DNA of 64,000 nucleotides from Datnioides undecimradiatus. Its lineage: Eukaryota > Chordata > Actinopteri > Lobotiformes > Datnioididae. The position numbers and the translations under genes were made by a program. Position 1 is the stretch's first letter. Each line of letters opens with the position of its first letter. The notes under the pieces were generated by a model. That model worked only from the letters and a program-made list of their open reading frames with translations. It ran no database searches and was not told the DNA's origin. The stretch covers positions 3,348,001 through 3,412,000 of the forward strand of contig WARS01000012.1 in assembly GCA_008933995.1 (NCBI GenBank), in the 5' to 3' direction. Shown here piece by piece: positions 29,694 through 56,445 of this stretch.

Positions 29694-31973
29694 CCTTGTA
29701 CTTGTGTAACTTGAGGTGTGAGTGTTTGTGTGCCAATACCTCTGAGTGGGAGAGCTCTGTTTGTAAGTATAAAGCTGTTTAACTACAGATCAACATTCCA
29801 GTTCTGATCACTCTTATTCCCCTTTCTGTCTGCACAACCAGCTCACACCAACAAGCTGAGGGTGTGTGTGTGAGGCTAACAAAACCCCATTGAGAACAGT
29901 TCAGCCTTATGCAACTCACAGAAAAAAATGTAATTTACTTGTTTCATCTAATTATGGATAGACCCTCAGTGAAGTGTGTCCCCTTTCCTAAAAAGGGGCT
30001 CCTCACCTACCGGACAATCTGTAAAGTTTGTCACATGTTTTAACTTGCATGAAATTAACTGAATTCAAGGCAACACAATTAGAGTTTTTAAAATCACAGC
30101 AGGATGTGTAAGTGATACCAGGCCAAATAAAAAAAGACCCAGTAAGGAGAAGAGCTCTCGTCCACAGCTGTTATTCTGGGGGAAATGTCAGTGTGTTAAA
30201 ACGTGCGTGCTGACGTGCAAGACATAAGGAGCAGGGAGAGGTGTAAACAGGAAGCTGAATCAATCACATGTCTGACCACTCAACAGAGGAAAAACAAAGA
30301 GAGAGATGCAGGGAGAGAGGAAAGGGAGGATGAATTAAAACTAGTTTCACTTTCTATTTCATTGCTGTTGCCATATTTAAAAAATAAATAAATAAATAAA
30401 AATAAATAAATAAATAAAAGAAGCCTAAACCAAAACACCAGAAAACCCCTTTTTGATTTGATGATGGAGGGCTGTGTACCAAAGTCACATAAAAAACCAA
30501 AAAAACCCAAACAAAACATATCCATTGTGAGCTGGTACAAAAACTGGGCCACTGCTATCTTTCAGTAAAATGGTGTGTGTGTGTGTGCATACATCCACCT
30601 ACCAGCTGAAACTCCCTACGGCGATCGTAAGCGTTCTGTATGCCCGTGTCCACCCACAGAGCTTTGATGGCCGGCAGGTACTGCAGGAAGACAGAAGTCT
30701 CCAGCTGCCCGCTGACCATCTTAGCCGAACGAGTGTCAAATGCCATCAGGCTGTCCCCATGCCGCTGATTATCCTCATCACCCCACGGGATGTGCAGCTT
30801 CTCCCGGGCATCCACCAACACGCGCACACCTGGAAAGGAAGTGAAAAGATCATAGTAACAGTATCAGAGAGGCCCACAGCTAGTATCTTAATATCTAACA
30901 GGCCAGATGTGAATGAAACTCAAAGTGGAAGAGAGACCAGAAGAGCAGGTGAACTACTTCGAAACCAAAAATAGTGTGTCCTACAAACCTGTTTTGTATG
31001 AATGATGGAGCTGAATGCGAAAAGAAAGGCACACATAATCCTTTAGCAGAAACATTTCTATCAGAGGAACGGTTAAAAAGGGTTTTCCTGTAATTAGCAT
31101 GAATCTATAATAAATAGACCTTTACTGACATGTAGACATGGCAACACCTGACAAATGGTGCAAAAAAAAAAAAAAAGCTTATTAAATTCTTACAGCATAT
31201 TTTATAATTCTTTGTGAAAGTGACAGAGATATTCCTGTAGCTACACTTTTCAGCTCGTTTTGTTTACACTAAATTGTATAGTAACTTGCACTCCCTTGTA
31301 CCCTTGTACATACAACGAGTGGACAAACAGGAACACCTTACACCATAGTGCACTGGTGGGTATACCCTCCATTAGCTACATGCCTGGGTTAGTTGTTGAA
31401 CAACTAAACTTGCCTATGGCAGTTTTGAAACGCTGGCGTGTAGCTAATAGCAATGATATACATGTAAAACATGCATTATTACACCCTCAAACTGAGATCC
31501 AGTGGAAACACGGTTCATCTGGGTGTGCCTGCAGCAGATGTAGACTGTTTATGTATGTCCTCTCACCCAGCCCAGCGCCGCTAAACAGATGTGGAAACTT
31601 TCCCATCCATTTTAAACACCTCTCGAGTGCAGCACTAGTTTTAGCGTATTTCCTGTCCCTCAATGTACCTGCAGACAGCTGCGAAGTTACCTTTGATAAC
31701 GTTGCTGTAAATCGTGCCTCTGAATTCCTCTCGGGCTTGCTGGTCGAAGTCCTGGCCGTGAATGATCCGCATTTGTTTGAGGAAAGTCGACTTGCCGCTC
31801 TCGCCCGCTCCGAGCAGCAGGATCTTCACCAGCCGTTTCACGTACGTTTTCTCCCGGGAGAGACATCTGTCGATCTCCTTGGACTTTCTCAGCTGTTCCA
31901 CCTCACCGGTGTTCAGCAGGCAGACGGGTAGACAAACTTTTAACACGGACCTGGTCGGCAGGAAATCCGCCAT
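24478..31973 (-). CDS. gna13: G protein subunit alpha 13
   Basis: Galpha13 couples GPCRs such as the S1P, LPA and thrombin receptors to RhoGEFs of the p115/LARG family at the plasma membrane. The five coding exons are 31973-31691, 30829-30603, 26761-26711, 25422-25222 and 24849-24478. They total exactly 1,134 nt and 377 aa, the human length. Visible motifs are C14 and C18 (palmitoylation), the P-loop GAGESGKS at 55-62, switch I arginine R200 (LLARKPTKG), [12 protein letters not shown] with Q226, NKTD, and the C-terminus DNLKQLMLQ identical to human. R200 and Q226 fall at the human numbers. The chosen ATG starts MADFLP; a longer in-frame ATG 63 bases upstream is not conserved. An intron interrupts the region between EYDQ and VLMEDR, where I recall none in human GNA13. 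The gene is divergently paired with rgs9. Confidence 0.97.
24850..25221 (-). other. gna13: gna13 intron 4, with (AAT)n repeat
   Basis: This is a 372-base intron with GTAAGA donor and AACAG acceptor. It contains an (AAT)n microsatellite at about 24950-24973. The exon junction reads CAG|GTG, a protosplice-like context. Confidence 0.75.
25423..26710 (-). other. gna13: gna13 intron 3
   Basis: This 1.29 kb intron lies between the 51-base exon 3 and exon 4. I see no repeat of note and no nested gene. Confidence 0.7.
26923..26984 (+). repeat. (AC)31 microsatellite
   Basis: A 62-base uninterrupted AC repeat in gna13 intron 2, the longest pure AC run I noted apart from the TG tract before rgs9 exon 9. 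Confidence 0.95.
30381..30419 (+). repeat. AAAT tetranucleotide repeat
   Basis: An imperfect AAAT/AATA tandem of about 39 bases near the 3' end of gna13 intron 2 (in gene direction). Confidence 0.85.
30830..31690 (-). other. gna13: gna13 intron 1
   Basis: This 861-base intron has donor GTAACT and acceptor TTTCCAG. No other element is recognised. A plus-strand open frame at 31260-31931 is largely antisense to exon 1 and the intron. Confidence 0.7.
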
Positions 31974-32437
31974 GTTCGCACAAACTTCATCGATGCTAAT
32001 TTGATGCGCGCTCGCGGGGCGCAGGCACGAGACCAAGCCCCTTCCCTAAACTCAGGAAGTAATGTTGCTGACTGTTTACCATCAATCTTAGGTGACTTTC
32101 TGTTTAACTATGTATGTCTTGTTGACGCACACAAACGTCACATTTTCTGCTTGGCTAAATATGTCTTTGCACACACAAATATAACAACAACTTACACGAG
32201 GTTCATGCAGGAGTATGCCAGTTGATGTACGGATTTAGCTAGATAACTGTCAGTCTTGACTGCCTTCTTTAACGAAGGGACACATTTTAAAAGTAGTACG
32301 CCTAGTTTCATGGACATGTGTAACTACATTTAAACACACAGTTCTGTTTTTTCTCGTGAAATAATCAGGAATTTACGAGTTTACTAAAATAAATCTGAAC
32401 GTTAGACATGATTGTTAGCCACTTTAGTGATATTATG

Positions 32438-32451
32438 CCGCCCTCTGCTGG
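32438..32451 (-). promoter_or_regulatory. CTCF-like motif between gna13 and rgs9
   Basis: The minus strand reads CCAGCAGAGGGCGG, which fits the CTCF core consensus at all 14 positions. It sits between two divergent genes that presumably differ in expression pattern. Binding is inferred from the motif only. Confidence 0.5.
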
Positions 32452-32500
32452 TTCAGCTCGGTACTTGCGTAACACACTTTGCCTGACAGAAAAGGCCGCG

Positions 32501-32513
32501 CTCTGATTGGCTG
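32501..32513 (-). promoter_or_regulatory. NF-Y (CCAAT) motif
   Basis: An inverted CCAAT box in the sequence CTCTGATTGGCTG, about 530 bases upstream of the gna13 ATG and about the same distance from the rgs9 ATG. Confidence 0.45.
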
Positions 32514-33039
32514 ATTCTTCTCTCGCTTTATGTATGCTGCCTTTACTGGCAGTTGGAAATATGAGAATCTGTATTATGAACTCACTTAAACAGATCAACG
32601 ATGTGGGAGACGTAGACCGAAGAGCGTCGATTTTGGACTTGAGTGGACTTGTACATGAATCTGAAGTGTATTTTTGAGGTGAAGATCGCAGAGCAGTCTT
32701 GATATTTGACGAATGAAATCTTAACCTGTTATTATTTTTTATTTCCTTCTTTTCTCTATAATTTCATGTCATTGTTTGATATTGTGCACTCCCAAGGTTG
32801 GTTTGTTATTCCATAAACACAGTATTGCAAAACGGAGTAAAATATAACATTTACTCGAATGCAAAAACAACGTGAATTTCGCGATTTTTATCCTCCTAAT
32901 AAGAGATTAAGAGGGACACGTGAAGGCAGCATTGATATCTATCATTGCATTTCCCCTCCAGCATCCCCACACGACACAGGGCTCACAGGCGACAGTGGCA
33001 TTATATATGTGTGAAAGAGGGTGAAAAGCATCAGACACC

Positions 33040-47257
<14,218 letters not shown>

Positions 47258-49135
47258 AAGGCTGCATATTTGCAAAGGTAGACAAAGATGGAGGGAGTCT
47301 GCGTCTGTATAAGCAGGCACGGTCTGACAGAGATAAAAGATCTCATACAGAGCATGAACCGGTAAAATCTCAGTGTTTATCAATCCTGTGATAACATGGC
47401 TGTGTCGTCACCACCAGGCCACAAGCTACAACATCAGTACCAAACAGCACCAGTACTGACATAAAGCAGCCAGTCTGGGAAACTCCAGAGGTGGCTGTCT
47501 ACAGCAGACTGAGCATCAACTTAGTGTTTCCATGTTTCACCTTATTAATGGAAATCTGTGTTTTTAGTGTCACAGACTGAGTGCATAAAAAGGACCCTGT
47601 TTCAAGTCTGCTGCAGCATCATGATCTCCTCCTCTGTCCATGCTCATCAGTTTTTTTCTAAATATGGCTAAATACCTTTGTAACAAAACAAGATTTTTGA
47701 AATACTGAGGTAATTAAGTCCTGATTCTTCCAGTGCAACACCTCACCTTTTAGCATATTATTATACATTCATGTATTTATTCCACTACTTTTTTCTTTTT
47801 TTTTTTGGATTTTGTTTGTTTTTGGCAGTTTCGAGCCTTGTTTCACACAGCCAGGATTACAATCCTGGTAAAGAGAAACCCACTGTGAGTAATTTGTATG
47901 TGATTTTCTAATGTTATCTCCTTCTCAGGTTGCTAAAACCCTAAATTCCCACAGGAAAAAATACTGAGAAATACATTGTCTTGTCTCTTTGCCAACACAC
48001 AGAAGTTGGATTCAACCATATTTATGACATATTTGGTCTTTGGAAGAAACTTGCAAGAAGTATTTGATGTTCAAAACAAAAGGTGTTTTTTTTTGGTGGA
48101 GTATTCCTTTAACTGCAGCCTTATTGACACCAACCCTAACTGATGTGAGCACCAGCTGAGCCAGATGTTTGTCTTGGATGTTTAGTTTTGTGAGGCCCAG
48201 CTCCAACTGAGGACAACAGGGTGTACAAATGTCCAAGAGCTTTCAAACCCTGAGCTGTAGCTTTCACATTAAAACCTCATTCTGTATGTGTTAATGAATT
48301 GTAGCCCAACAGCAGCCTTATCCACCCTCACCCACCTGAAATATTTAGGTTTTTTTATATATATTTTGGGCCTCAGAGGTTTGTACAAGGCAGGCATGTA
48401 CACAGACATTTTGACAACTAGGACCACAAGATAGCAAACTATAACTAAAAAGAATAACACAGTAGAAACTGCTTTTGATCAAAATTCAAGGCCATCAGTT
48501 TATTCTACAAACAATATATGAATGTTTACATCCTAGAGAGTGATATGCCAAAGCAAACAGAGGTTTGGACTCTGCCTGAGCACATGCCTGCTAAACATAT
48601 AGATAATGTATTTATATATTTATTAAATAATGACTGGTTTTCTGAAGTAGAGAAGTGTTCTTGTGCTGCTAAATAGATTTAGATGCCTCATTTCCACTTT
48701 ACTTACCTCTGACACACATTATGTGAAATGACTAAATAGATGCAGTTCAGGTAAAATGACAGCACGTGAGCAGCTTGTCTATGTGTTGCTGTTTTCACGC
48801 CTGACAGACGAACACTCATGAAATGAAATGAGGGTCAGGTTTAACTAGTTTTGTATTTGGCTCCGCTGCTGTTTTGTACACTCTGTGTAGCGGTCGTATA
48901 CTGAACACTGCTCTGAGCGAGGTGTTGATATTTTTCCTCACACATCTCTCCACTGGTGGGAGGGAGAGAAGGATGGAGGGAGGGGGGCAGTACAATGTGA
49001 ATTAACTGTCAGAATGTATTATCTTTACCATGTTTACAGATGCAAGAATGTGAAAAATACCTTAAATTTGTTGTATTTGATTTGTACATTTCATGGCTTG
49101 TGTCAAGTGCCTCAATAAATGACCGTCTTAACTAA
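47258..49135 (+). other. rgs9: rgs9 long-form 3' UTR
   Basis: The long-form stop is followed by about 1.86 kb without another gene up to AATAAA at 49114-49119. A purine-rich patch (GGGAGGGAGAGAAGG) lies near 48960. Confidence 0.55.
49114..49119 (+). terminator. rgs9: Candidate poly(A) signal of the long rgs9 form
   Basis: A canonical AATAAA in TCAATAAATGACC, with the expected cleavage about 15-25 bases later, near 49135. Confidence 0.55.
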
Positions 49136-52100
49136 CAACATTCGTCTTCTCGATGAGATGCTGTTATGTGATGTGATGCTAAAACGTAGTTGTGTATGCG
49201 CATCAAAACAGTAACGATGGACATATACATGAATATATATAAAGTAAATACACTCATACATTCAATAGAGATGGTAGGTGTTAAATACAGTTTTAAAAAC
49301 AGCACACTTTTCCACCACAGAGCAACTTGAGGAGCTTCTGAGAGCTGAAACAAATTAAAACAAAGTGTGGACGACTGTAAAAAAGCTCCAAAAATCTTGA
49401 AAAATAAGTAATAAGAAAGGGGGAAAAACATTTTTATGTCTGTTTGTTAAGTTTAGTTATCAATGACAATCCAAAGTCACATTTCATGTTGTCATGTTGC
49501 ATTTTTTGTTTATTAACTAGTCAAGTGCATACGTAAAATGAGTGTTCAGGAAACTGCCGAAAGAGAAAACGTCTATTTCAGATGTTCCAGTCACCACATT
49601 TCACAGTTTCTATCCTCTCCACACTAACATCAAATATTGATTAGTATGCATCCTGCTGTTAGGGTATACTTGACTTTTTCACTTTTATTTTGTGGACAAA
49701 CTAATGATGAAAATCAAGAATAGGTATTATGAAATGAGGCACAGATTCAGTATATTGACTCACATTGTCTCTTAATCAGCTTGTTACATTGAACGCAAAC
49801 TGCTAGACTATTGAATAAATAACTGATGAAATTTTGGTTTGACTGACCTGTTAAATTGTATTTAAGTGAAATAGTCTTCCCAAAGTGTAAAAACCTTCAT
49901 CCCGTCTCAATAAGTGGTGATGGCGCCTCTAAACCACTCGGGGGCGATGTAGCAATGCAAACGGGATCAAGGCATCATCAATTTAACGTAAGAGGAGCTG
50001 GTGGATGGGAATCAGAGGTCCAGGTGTGCTGGTTAACAGAAACAACTTGTGTTTACCATTTATCAAAGTTTAATACACTTTTCACTCATTATTATTAAGA
50101 TTATGTTAAATATTATCAAACAGAGACTTTAATGCTGCTGTGCATTGGACATTATCTCCACTGATACCTGATTTACACATAAACCCAAGGTTCTGGCAAA
50201 GGTATAAACAGGATCATATCCACACAGATATTATTGCAGAGTTGTTACTTGTAGTCAGCAGGCTCTCTGACATTACCAGCTGTGCGGGAGAAACACATCA
50301 TCAATGAGGTTACTGAACTGGGGCTGGAGCTTTGATCTGTGTGCGTGTGTTGTTGGTGTCTCTGAACAGAACCGTCCGATCGCTGTCTCACAATACCCAC
50401 ACAGGGACGTCCACACACAGTCCATTCATACATTAGCTTACCAAGGAGGAGGGAATTTATTCAACACGCTTAACATTCATCTGAGGTGTGCATATATTAA
50501 AATACATTTGAGTGGAAGCATCTTTTAATGAAACCCTTGGTGTTTATACCTGAATGAGTTTCTCGGTGCACACCCTTATCGTGGCTTTAATGTTGTTGGT
50601 TTTGGAAGTCAGTGTTTTTCTGTCTCTCTGCTTCAGTTCAAGATTTTTTTCTACATTTTGAACATGATTTGTTTTCAGCATTGGACATTTGATTTCCCAG
50701 TCATCTACGGCTGAAAATATTGGACTGTGCACTGTAGAAGATAACAAAAATCAACCTTTTAGGCAGAAAACAGCAGCTAAAATCAGCTATTCAGTCCCTA
50801 AAAAGGTTTCATACTCACTCTTTGGATGATCTAAGGAATTTTAGGGAATAAGGAAATAAAAGTCAGTCCTAACAGGCATGTCACACCACTTGGCAGCCAT
50901 CTTGGCAACACCCTAAAGCAGGATTTCAGGTTTACAAGCCCAGGCTCCCATCTATAAGAATGGGGAGAGAGCCATAGCTTCACTTTCAATACTTACCAGG
51001 ACATAAACAGTGACTTTGCCCTAAAATAGGGTTTATATGTGTCATACAACCATCATTTCACGCAAAGACCTTTCTGTTCAAGTTGCCTTAAGTGGTTTGC
51101 CCTTTTCAACAATATATGAAAAACCTATACTTTGTATTTTTATATTAAAAACCATGCATTCCTCCAGTAAAAGAAAAACTGCATCTGCTTACAACAGTTA
51201 AAACAAACCAATTTGAGCCAATAATATGACACCTGAACCTTGAAGTTATCATCCAGCTCTGAATCAATCTATGTTTGCAGTGACAACAGAAAGAGCAACG
51301 TTACCACCCCGTCTAACTTTGAAGATCACGGCACTTATTTGCTAAGAGGAACATGTGTAGAGCTACTTCCTCTTCGCCAGATTTGGCTGGGAAACCAGAT
51401 CAGGACAAACAGGAAAACAAAGCCGTGCAAACATGCCAACATGCATGCCAACACAAATGCATGAGCACACACGCCTACAGGTACACACAGTCTCTGCAGA
51501 CATAAACATGTGTTGGCTAATGTGTGACCTCGCTGTGACATGATGAATGACCACATCAGAAGCGTAATGAAACGACGCACACTTGCCTGCTGCTGCTTTC
51601 CTATGTATGCGTGTATGTGAGGATGTGTTTATGTGAGGATGTGTGAGTGCCCAGGACCTCAATCAGAATCACAGGTGACCTGGAGTCTCGCTGAGCCCCC
51701 TAAGTTTGACAAGAGCAGATAATTACCAGTGACCCCCCACCTCGTAAAATCATCCAAGGAGAGAAAGCAGGAGCATGGAGAGGAGGGCCACGAAGATTCA
51801 ACTATATTTAGGTCACCTTTTATGGCCTTCTCTTCATTCTCCCTCTGTGTTAGCCTTTAACCTCCACACGTCCTCTTGACCTCCTTTAATTCTTCCTTCT
51901 ATCCTCTGCACCAGGGGGACTTTGATCATTATCTGAGCCACACTCTGCTGATTTAACTCAGCCGTAAACCTGTCATCATGCCCAATCCCATAAAGACAGG
52001 TTGCACATGCTTGTTATACACAAACAGGACAATATTACTTACAAAATCAATAAGGTTTAAGAGTAGTTGACTTCACATGCACAGTATTTAATTAAGACCC

Positions 52101-52338
52101 AGTGGGACAGATCTTGTTTTCAAGGGAGTCCTGACTACACAAGAATCAAAATTTTATATATTAAAGTATATTTTATAGGCACAAGCACATATTGACAAAT
52201 GGCACACAACACAGCATCCTTACCTTGAGCAAATGTGTAACATCCTTAAACGCACAACATTAAATTGTTCTCATAAGTGGAATTACAGCAGTGGCTGTTG
52301 GGCCAAACAACTAAAATAACCTAAGTTTACGTTGTAAA

Positions 52339-52352
52339 GCGCCCCCTTGTGG
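52339..52352 (-). promoter_or_regulatory. CTCF-like motif
   Basis: The minus strand reads CCACAAGGGGGCGC, 13 of 14 positions of the CTCF core by eye. It lies about 3.2 kb beyond the rgs9 3' end. Binding is not shown. Confidence 0.4.
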
Positions 52353-53987
52353 TCTTGCGCATAATAAGTGCTATAATAAGATGTAGCACACCGAAAATTT
52401 CTTACAGTGGAGTTCAAGGTAAGAGGTCCTCTGAGGAAGACTTCCCCAAACCCCAAATATGTAAAAAAGAGAGATCTGACACATAGAAAGACATAAAAAT
52501 ATATTAGAGAGAACAAAAGTAAAAAAAAAAAAAAATCCCAAAATAATTTGTTTACTTTCTTCAAAGACTATTAGATATAATTGAAATTCCTTTTATCACC
52601 TCCACAACCAACACGGCTGTAACAAATTGTAGCCTAGCTGATGACAGAAAAACAACACATTATAATTTAATTTAAATTATTCAAAGTCTCTTTTACTCCA
52701 CTGATATCCTAAAACATCTTCCTTGGCTCCAGGTCGGGTCTCTGCTATAAAGACAATAAAGAATAACACATTTTTGTTTGGACTGAAGGACTAATCCAGT
52801 AAAAACACCATAAAAGCTTAATGGTCTGGAAGCCACCAATGACTTCCACATATTGATCCCCTAAACAAACAAAGACGTCCAACCGATGGTGCACTTACAA
52901 AAAGGCACTGTCAGTTTTCATCAATGCTCCCCAAGTTACTGAGCAAGATACCTGAAGAGGTTTCACATCCATCATCACTGATTATTTAAATGTTTATGCA
53001 CAATTTTAAGGTACATTTAGCCTGCTCTCCACACTTCATCCATTTCTTCCTGCTTTTAACCTTCCTTTAACCTGCACCTCCCTTAATTTCTCTCCCCTTC
53101 CCCTGAACCCAGAGGACTTTGATCCCTCCAACCCCAGAGAGAGAGAGAGATGTCTGTCCAAAGGAGGTTTCGCTGAAGGGCACCTTACAATCCCCTGTGG
53201 ATGCAGTTACTGAGGCAGACACCCAGAGAGGTTTCACTGTGTCACTGAGCACAGCAGGATGATGGTTATGCGAGTGTTATTTTTAAGATATGAATTAAAA
53301 TGATCAAAAAGAAACAGATGTAGTTTGTTGCTCACATGATTTAAAAACAACATGCCAAAAATATACATTCAAGTAAAGTAAAATGTCGGTAGGGTATAGA
53401 TGATTATAAATGGTTAAATAGGAAGAAATGTATATAATATGTGATTTTTCTTTTTTACACTGAACAAAACAACTATGGCATAAAGCCCCCAGTGTTTGAT
53501 TTTAGATATTATGCCAGTGCAGTGGTAACTCAAGAGCATCTACACTGAGAGACTGTGTGTCCTGTGTCTCCCTTTCTACACAAATGTTTGTCTGACTTAT
53601 ACTACTCTTGAACATGCATCCTGGTCTTCTGCATACAGGGGATACACATATTGTGTATTGCATTGTACATCATTTCCTGCACTGACTTGAGTGAGTGTGA
53701 GTGTGTGTTTCAAGTGCATTTTTTATTATTTGCAAAATGTGCCCATTCAATAACATGTAATTCAGCTTTCTTACAATAATGTGTCTTTAACATTCATGTC
53801 ACTAAAGCCTATTTGGAATTCAAAATATGACAGAAAGAAGCAATTTGGTCATGACCATGTCAGGATGTCAGGTGAATTTGGCAGAATAAAACTGTGAAGT
53901 CTCTGTCAGCTGTGCCTCAGGGAAAAGTTTCTCAACAATAACAAACCAACCAACCAGTTTCTCTCTTGGCCCCTCTCTCTCTCCAAC

Positions 53988-54077
53988 ACACACACACACA
54001 CACGCACATGCACTTGCACACAGACAGGCACACACACACCAAAATATGCACAGACATGCTCATGCATTGTACATATA

Positions 54078-54108
<31 letters not shown>

Positions 54109-54180
54109 GCCCACATGCACACACTGGCACACTAACAAAGACACGCACACAAACACATATGCACACACACTTATGCACGC
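53988..54180 (+). repeat. CA-rich minisatellite-like stretch
   Basis: Alternating CA repeats are separated by ATGCACA-type units, for example a (CA)n at about 54080-54107. The open frames on both strands here are products of the repeat. Confidence 0.8.
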
Positions 54181-54798
54181 CCACGCATACAATCTTTGTC
54201 TCATGAGAAATGGTATTAATACCTGGAAGGCTTTAAAATGTCAGCCAGTCTCAAACAAGGTGCACAAAGACCCAATTTATTTATGGATCTGACACTTTTC
54301 ATGTCTTCCTGCTCTTGAGTTATTTTTGCTTTCAAAGTGTGTCTTTAGAACGAGGAGGAGGAGGGGCAGCGACGAAGATGCGGACAGACAGACTGACCGA
54401 GTGCCGTAGAAGGTGTGTGGGCCGACGGCCAAAGAGATCAGCCCATTAAGCCCTGAGGAGTTGGTATTTTAACCCACACGTGTCTTAAAACGTCCCTTAG
54501 GATGATTCTTCAGTTTCTGACACATCTGCAATCAAAGAGTTGCATTGGGTGATAAAAATATCACAAAATGTGGGCTAATCACAAATCTGCATTCAGCCCT
54601 GATGGCTGCTTTCAAATGTGAGTTTATTTACTCTCCCTTCTGTCATCTTCCTTTGTCTTGTCATGCTCACTCTCTGTCCTCCTCTTTTAGTATTCACCTC
54701 CACAGTCACACACACATTAGTCCAATCTGCAGAGCTGTTTACTCATTGAGTGATGATTGCCTGTTTAAACATCTGTCCACACCAGTGTACACACAGCC

Positions 54799-54800
54799 AC

Positions 54801-54835
<35 letters not shown>
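54799..54835 (+). repeat. (CA)n microsatellite
   Basis: A mostly pure CA repeat of about 37 bases in intergenic DNA. Confidence 0.9.
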
Positions 54836-54838
<3 letters not shown>

Positions 54839-56445
54839 CCATATCTGATTGTATCCCAGACAGCCAGTAACATGGCCTCAAGATCTAGATAAACCAGAGA
54901 CACTTGCTCATGACCACTTCACTCATGTACTATTAACCTTCTATTATTGTACCATAATACTGAAATTATATATTCTGGGAACTTCTATATTTGTTGCCCT
55001 TTTTGGTTTGAAATTTTTATGTTAGTCAGAGAGTGTTTCTGTTTATTTATTCTGAACCAAATAATCATTTATTTTAGCTGTATACTGTCTTCAAATGGAA
55101 CTTGTAATGTGATATTTCAACTGATATTCACTTACATTGTGTGTAGCAAGTCAAGCGATTGAGTTTAGCAAGTCAAAGGAAAAGTGCAGCTCATCACAGC
55201 AAATACCTCCACAAACACCTTAACTGGTTGGCAACAACAAACAAATGACTTAAAGCTGCACTAATCTATAGTTTTATAACCAAAACTGGTTAAATTACCG
55301 TATGTAATGTGAAAGAGGTCACTCATTGCGACAAAACACTGAGAACTATCATCCGACTCTGCCTCAGCTGGAGCTTTTTAGAGTCTTTCTGTTTATTGCT
55401 TCCAACCCACAACTTTACTGTTTTATTTTAGACTGATTTCTATTTTCTAAGTCATGAGCACCATCTTGTTGTTCAAGTGAACTCTTGTAGACGTGCTACA
55501 CATGACTACACCTGAAAGCACCACTATTTTCCACTAACATTTTGCAATGCCCTGAATCTTATTAGTAAATCTATTGTTTACTGATGATGCAGCAAAGCCA
55601 CAGCAAGATGAGCTGTGTGAGTGTGTTTACATATGGGTAAATGAGTAGCACTCTGTAAAGTGCTTTGAATAAAAGTGCTGTGTAAATCCAGTCCATTTAA
55701 TTTTGAGGTTAGGACTCTTGGAAATGTGAAAGAGTTGTTAGTACTCCTGGTCCCACTGAGAATCAACACCTCAATCTGCAGCTCTGCAGTGTGAAATGGC
55801 AGAAAGCCAAAATAAACCAGTTGCTATCGAAGAAAATTGAACATCTACCCATCCAAAAGATGTTTTCTGGGCCAAACCAGGGCCTAAAGTAAACAATGGA
55901 TTTAAAATTCAATCTGCAGTTGGATTGTATGTTGCTGTGGCTTGCTGGATGTACAAGGTGGCCACGACAACCTTAGATGCTGATTCAGTACGACAAGCTT
56001 GCTGCTTTAGTGGTTTAAAATAATTACTGCAGTGTCAATAGTTTCTTGCAGGGACGGCCCCGAAATGCTAATGATTTGTTGAGGAGCCTCTGGGTCAACT
56101 CCAGTTTTACTAGTTGAATCACTGCACGTCACTGCACACAGAGCAACACAGAATAACAGCAAAGCAGGCTGCAAACCTGTACAAACCACATCTTGCCTCA
56201 GCATTACCTGACTACCATACTAACTGTGATGGAAACGGGGGCCAACAGCACTTTCAGTGAGGTTTCAGCTTTCTGTGTTGAATGTTGACAAAGTTACCTC
56301 AACTTCTTTTGACCCAGACTTTGTTATGACCTCCCCTACTGCCCTTCACTATGCACATGTGCTGACAGCTAGAATTTCATGACTGAACCAAAATAACACC
56401 CTAAAAGTTCCTTTTTATGAATAAAAATAAGTTGATTAATTCCAC

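Larger units (their letters stand above)
26762..30602 (-). other. gna13: gna13 intron 2
   Basis: This 3.84 kb intron carries several microsatellites: (AC)31 at 26923-26984, GT runs near 27573-27600 and 29661-29693, A-rich AAAAG-type sequence near 28540-28573, and AAAT repeats at 30381-30419. No nested gene is seen; open frames through the AC repeats are artefacts of the repeat. Confidence 0.65.
31974..33039. promoter_or_regulatory. Divergent gna13 / rgs9 promoter region
   Basis: The two start codons are only 1,066 bases apart on opposite strands. The gna13-proximal end is GC-rich (GCGCGCTCGCGGGGCGC around 32007-32023). An NF-Y motif (CTCTGATTGGCTG) lies at 32501-32513 and a CTCF-like motif at 32438-32451. 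The rgs9-proximal half is AT-richer. Both 5' UTRs must fall here unless rgs9 has an additional upstream exon. Confidence 0.6.
49136..56445. other. Gene-poor intergenic region
   Basis: I find no exon with orthologue support here. Contents include a CTCF-like motif at 52339, a clustered CA-rich stretch at about 53988-54180, a (CA)n at about 54799-54835 and GA repeats near 53138-53149. Two blocks at about 50870-51080 and 55245-55460 resemble dispersed teleost non-coding repeats but cannot be named. The open frames are short, and several are only translations of CA repeats. Confidence 0.5.

Noticed and set aside
31260-31931. 223-codon plus-strand open frame
   Set aside because: It runs through gna13 intron 1 and then antisense to gna13 exon 1, with no recognisable domain and no splice support.
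53906-54292. Open frames on both strands rich in His-Thr or Cys-Val
   Set aside because: They are products of the CA-repeat cluster.
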